This document shows positions 13,177 through 13,509 of a DNA stretch of 13,509 nt, piece after piece; the stretch's first letter is position 1; each line of letters opens with the position of its first letter. The stretch covers positions 1 through 13,509 of the forward strand of contig DKYT01000017.1 of assembly GCA_002492465.1 (NCBI GenBank), written 5' to 3'. A program made the translations under genes and the position numbers. Source of the stretch: Lachnospiraceae bacterium UBA7093 (lineage in GTDB: Bacteria > Bacillota > Clostridia > Lachnospirales > Lachnospiraceae). The notes beneath the pieces were generated by a model. The model ran no database searches. It saw nothing but the letters and a program-made list of their open reading frames with translations, and was not told where the DNA came from.

Positions 13177-13395
13177 ATGGGATTCTTTAAGAAAAAAACA
13201 ATAGCGAAGTCCTATGATAAGGACAACAAGAAGCCGGTCATCAAGGCAAGTATCTGTAACGGTGAGCAGGTTGCCGGTTTTAAGGACATCCGCACGGGCA
13301 AGATAGAGGAGGTCATGCTGATCAAAAGCCCGGCGGATCTTGAAAATTTCAGGGCTATGTATGGAATAGAGGGAGAAATCACGAAGGAGTACTGA
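13177..13395 (+). CDS. Conserved small protein, unknown function (72 aa)
   Basis: A 72-residue soluble protein: a basic start (MGFFKKKTIAKSY), then PVIKASICNGEQVAGFKD near 22-39, then a strand-turn-strand (TGKIEEVMLIKSP) and an acidic helix with the end ITKEY. Similar small proteins are common in Clostridia and, as I recall, sometimes carry the label aspartate dehydrogenase, which a 72-residue protein without a nucleotide fold cannot justify. GAAGGAAGGG (13160-13169) is 7 bp before ATG 13177; a GTG reading from 13111 adds 22 unlikely residues. It follows the VOC gene by 74 bp on the same strand and may be co-transcribed. Confidence 0.8.
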   Translation: MGFFKKKTIAKSYDKDNKKPVIKASICNGEQVAGFKDIRTGKIEEVMLIKSPADLENFRAMYGIEGEITKEY

Positions 13396-13422
13396 GCCGT
13401 CCTAATAAATGTTTGGTTGACC

Positions 13423-13509
13423 CTATACCCGCTGCCAGAGCAGCAGGTTGTTCTCAAATACCGCATGCAATCTGCCCGTGTCTTTCAGCCACGCCAGATA
13501 GGAGCGGAC
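13423..13509 (-). CDS. 3' end of a minus-strand gene running off the window
   Basis: From the right edge the minus strand reads 28 open codons and then TAG at 13423-13425; the visible end is VRSYLAWLKDTGRLHAVFEN followed by NLLLWQRV. The composition is that of a folded soluble protein, but the piece is too short to name a family. It converges on the small gene ending at 13395 with 27 bp between the stops and no clear terminator. Confidence 0.4.
   Translation of the reverse strand, partial: VRSYLAWLKDTGRLHAVFENNLLLWQRV

Noticed and set aside
1..13509. Search by eye for CRISPR arrays, tRNA, rRNA and complete insertion sequences.
   Set aside because: No regularly spaced repeats, no tRNA-like cloverleaf with the TTCGA core, no rRNA segments and no complete transposase were seen.

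Overview
This window looks like a chromosomal segment of a Gram-positive, low-to-medium GC anaerobe of the Clostridia, most likely a Lachnospiraceae member. The basis is strong Shine-Dalgarno sites (AGGAGG-like), sigma-A type promoters, tight ATGA gene overlaps, and families common in that group: a LanFEG/Cpr-type ABC transporter with its own two-component system, a DUF1848 protein, Rpn/PD-(D/E)XK transposase remnants and a MATE gene behind a mepA-type leader. The placement is inference from gene content; no marker gene is present.

Layout. (1) Positions 1-106 hold back-to-back promoters; the leftward one drives a gene outside the window. (2) 145-2592 is a plus-strand cluster: a small membrane protein, a secreted NodB-type polysaccharide deacetylase and the AAA+ ATPase RarA, closed by a hairpin terminator near 2620-2662. 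(3) 2731-6988 is a compact five-gene operon: ABC ATPase, two lantibiotic-immunity-type permeases, an OmpR-family response regulator and a sensor kinase. All junctions overlap, so it reads as a self-contained sense-and-resist module for antimicrobial peptides. Tandem 11-bp repeats upstream of it may be the regulator's site. (4) 7000-8514 is an AT-rich HigB-type toxin and an XRE antitoxin fused to an ImmA/IrrE metallopeptidase domain, behind a perfect -35/-10 pair and an inverted repeat. (5) 8511-9589 is a near-consensus promoter, a two-hairpin leader with an intrinsic terminator (candidate guanidine-IV/mepA riboswitch), and a MATE efflux gene broken by a large internal deletion plus a 1-nt frameshift. 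(6) 9653-10576 is a DUF1848 protein with a CX3CX2C cysteine cluster. (7) 10582-11276 holds a 115-nt long imperfect hairpin (MITE-like) and a decayed, frameshifted Rpn-family nuclease on the minus strand. (8) 11298-13395 holds inverted repeats, an unrecognised 411-aa protein with an HTH-like N-terminus and ankyrin-like segment, a 24-codon ORF, a VOC-fold protein and a small 72-aa protein. (9) The 3' end of a minus-strand gene reaches the right edge.

How it fits together. The left half is orderly core and stress-resistance content. From 7000 onward the window is accessory: an addiction module, a dead efflux gene whose RNA switch is still intact, transposase debris and small unknowns. The most interesting points are the intact regulatory leader in front of a broken MATE gene (which may now feed the DUF1848 gene), the peptidase-fused antitoxin, and the long hairpin between convergent genes.
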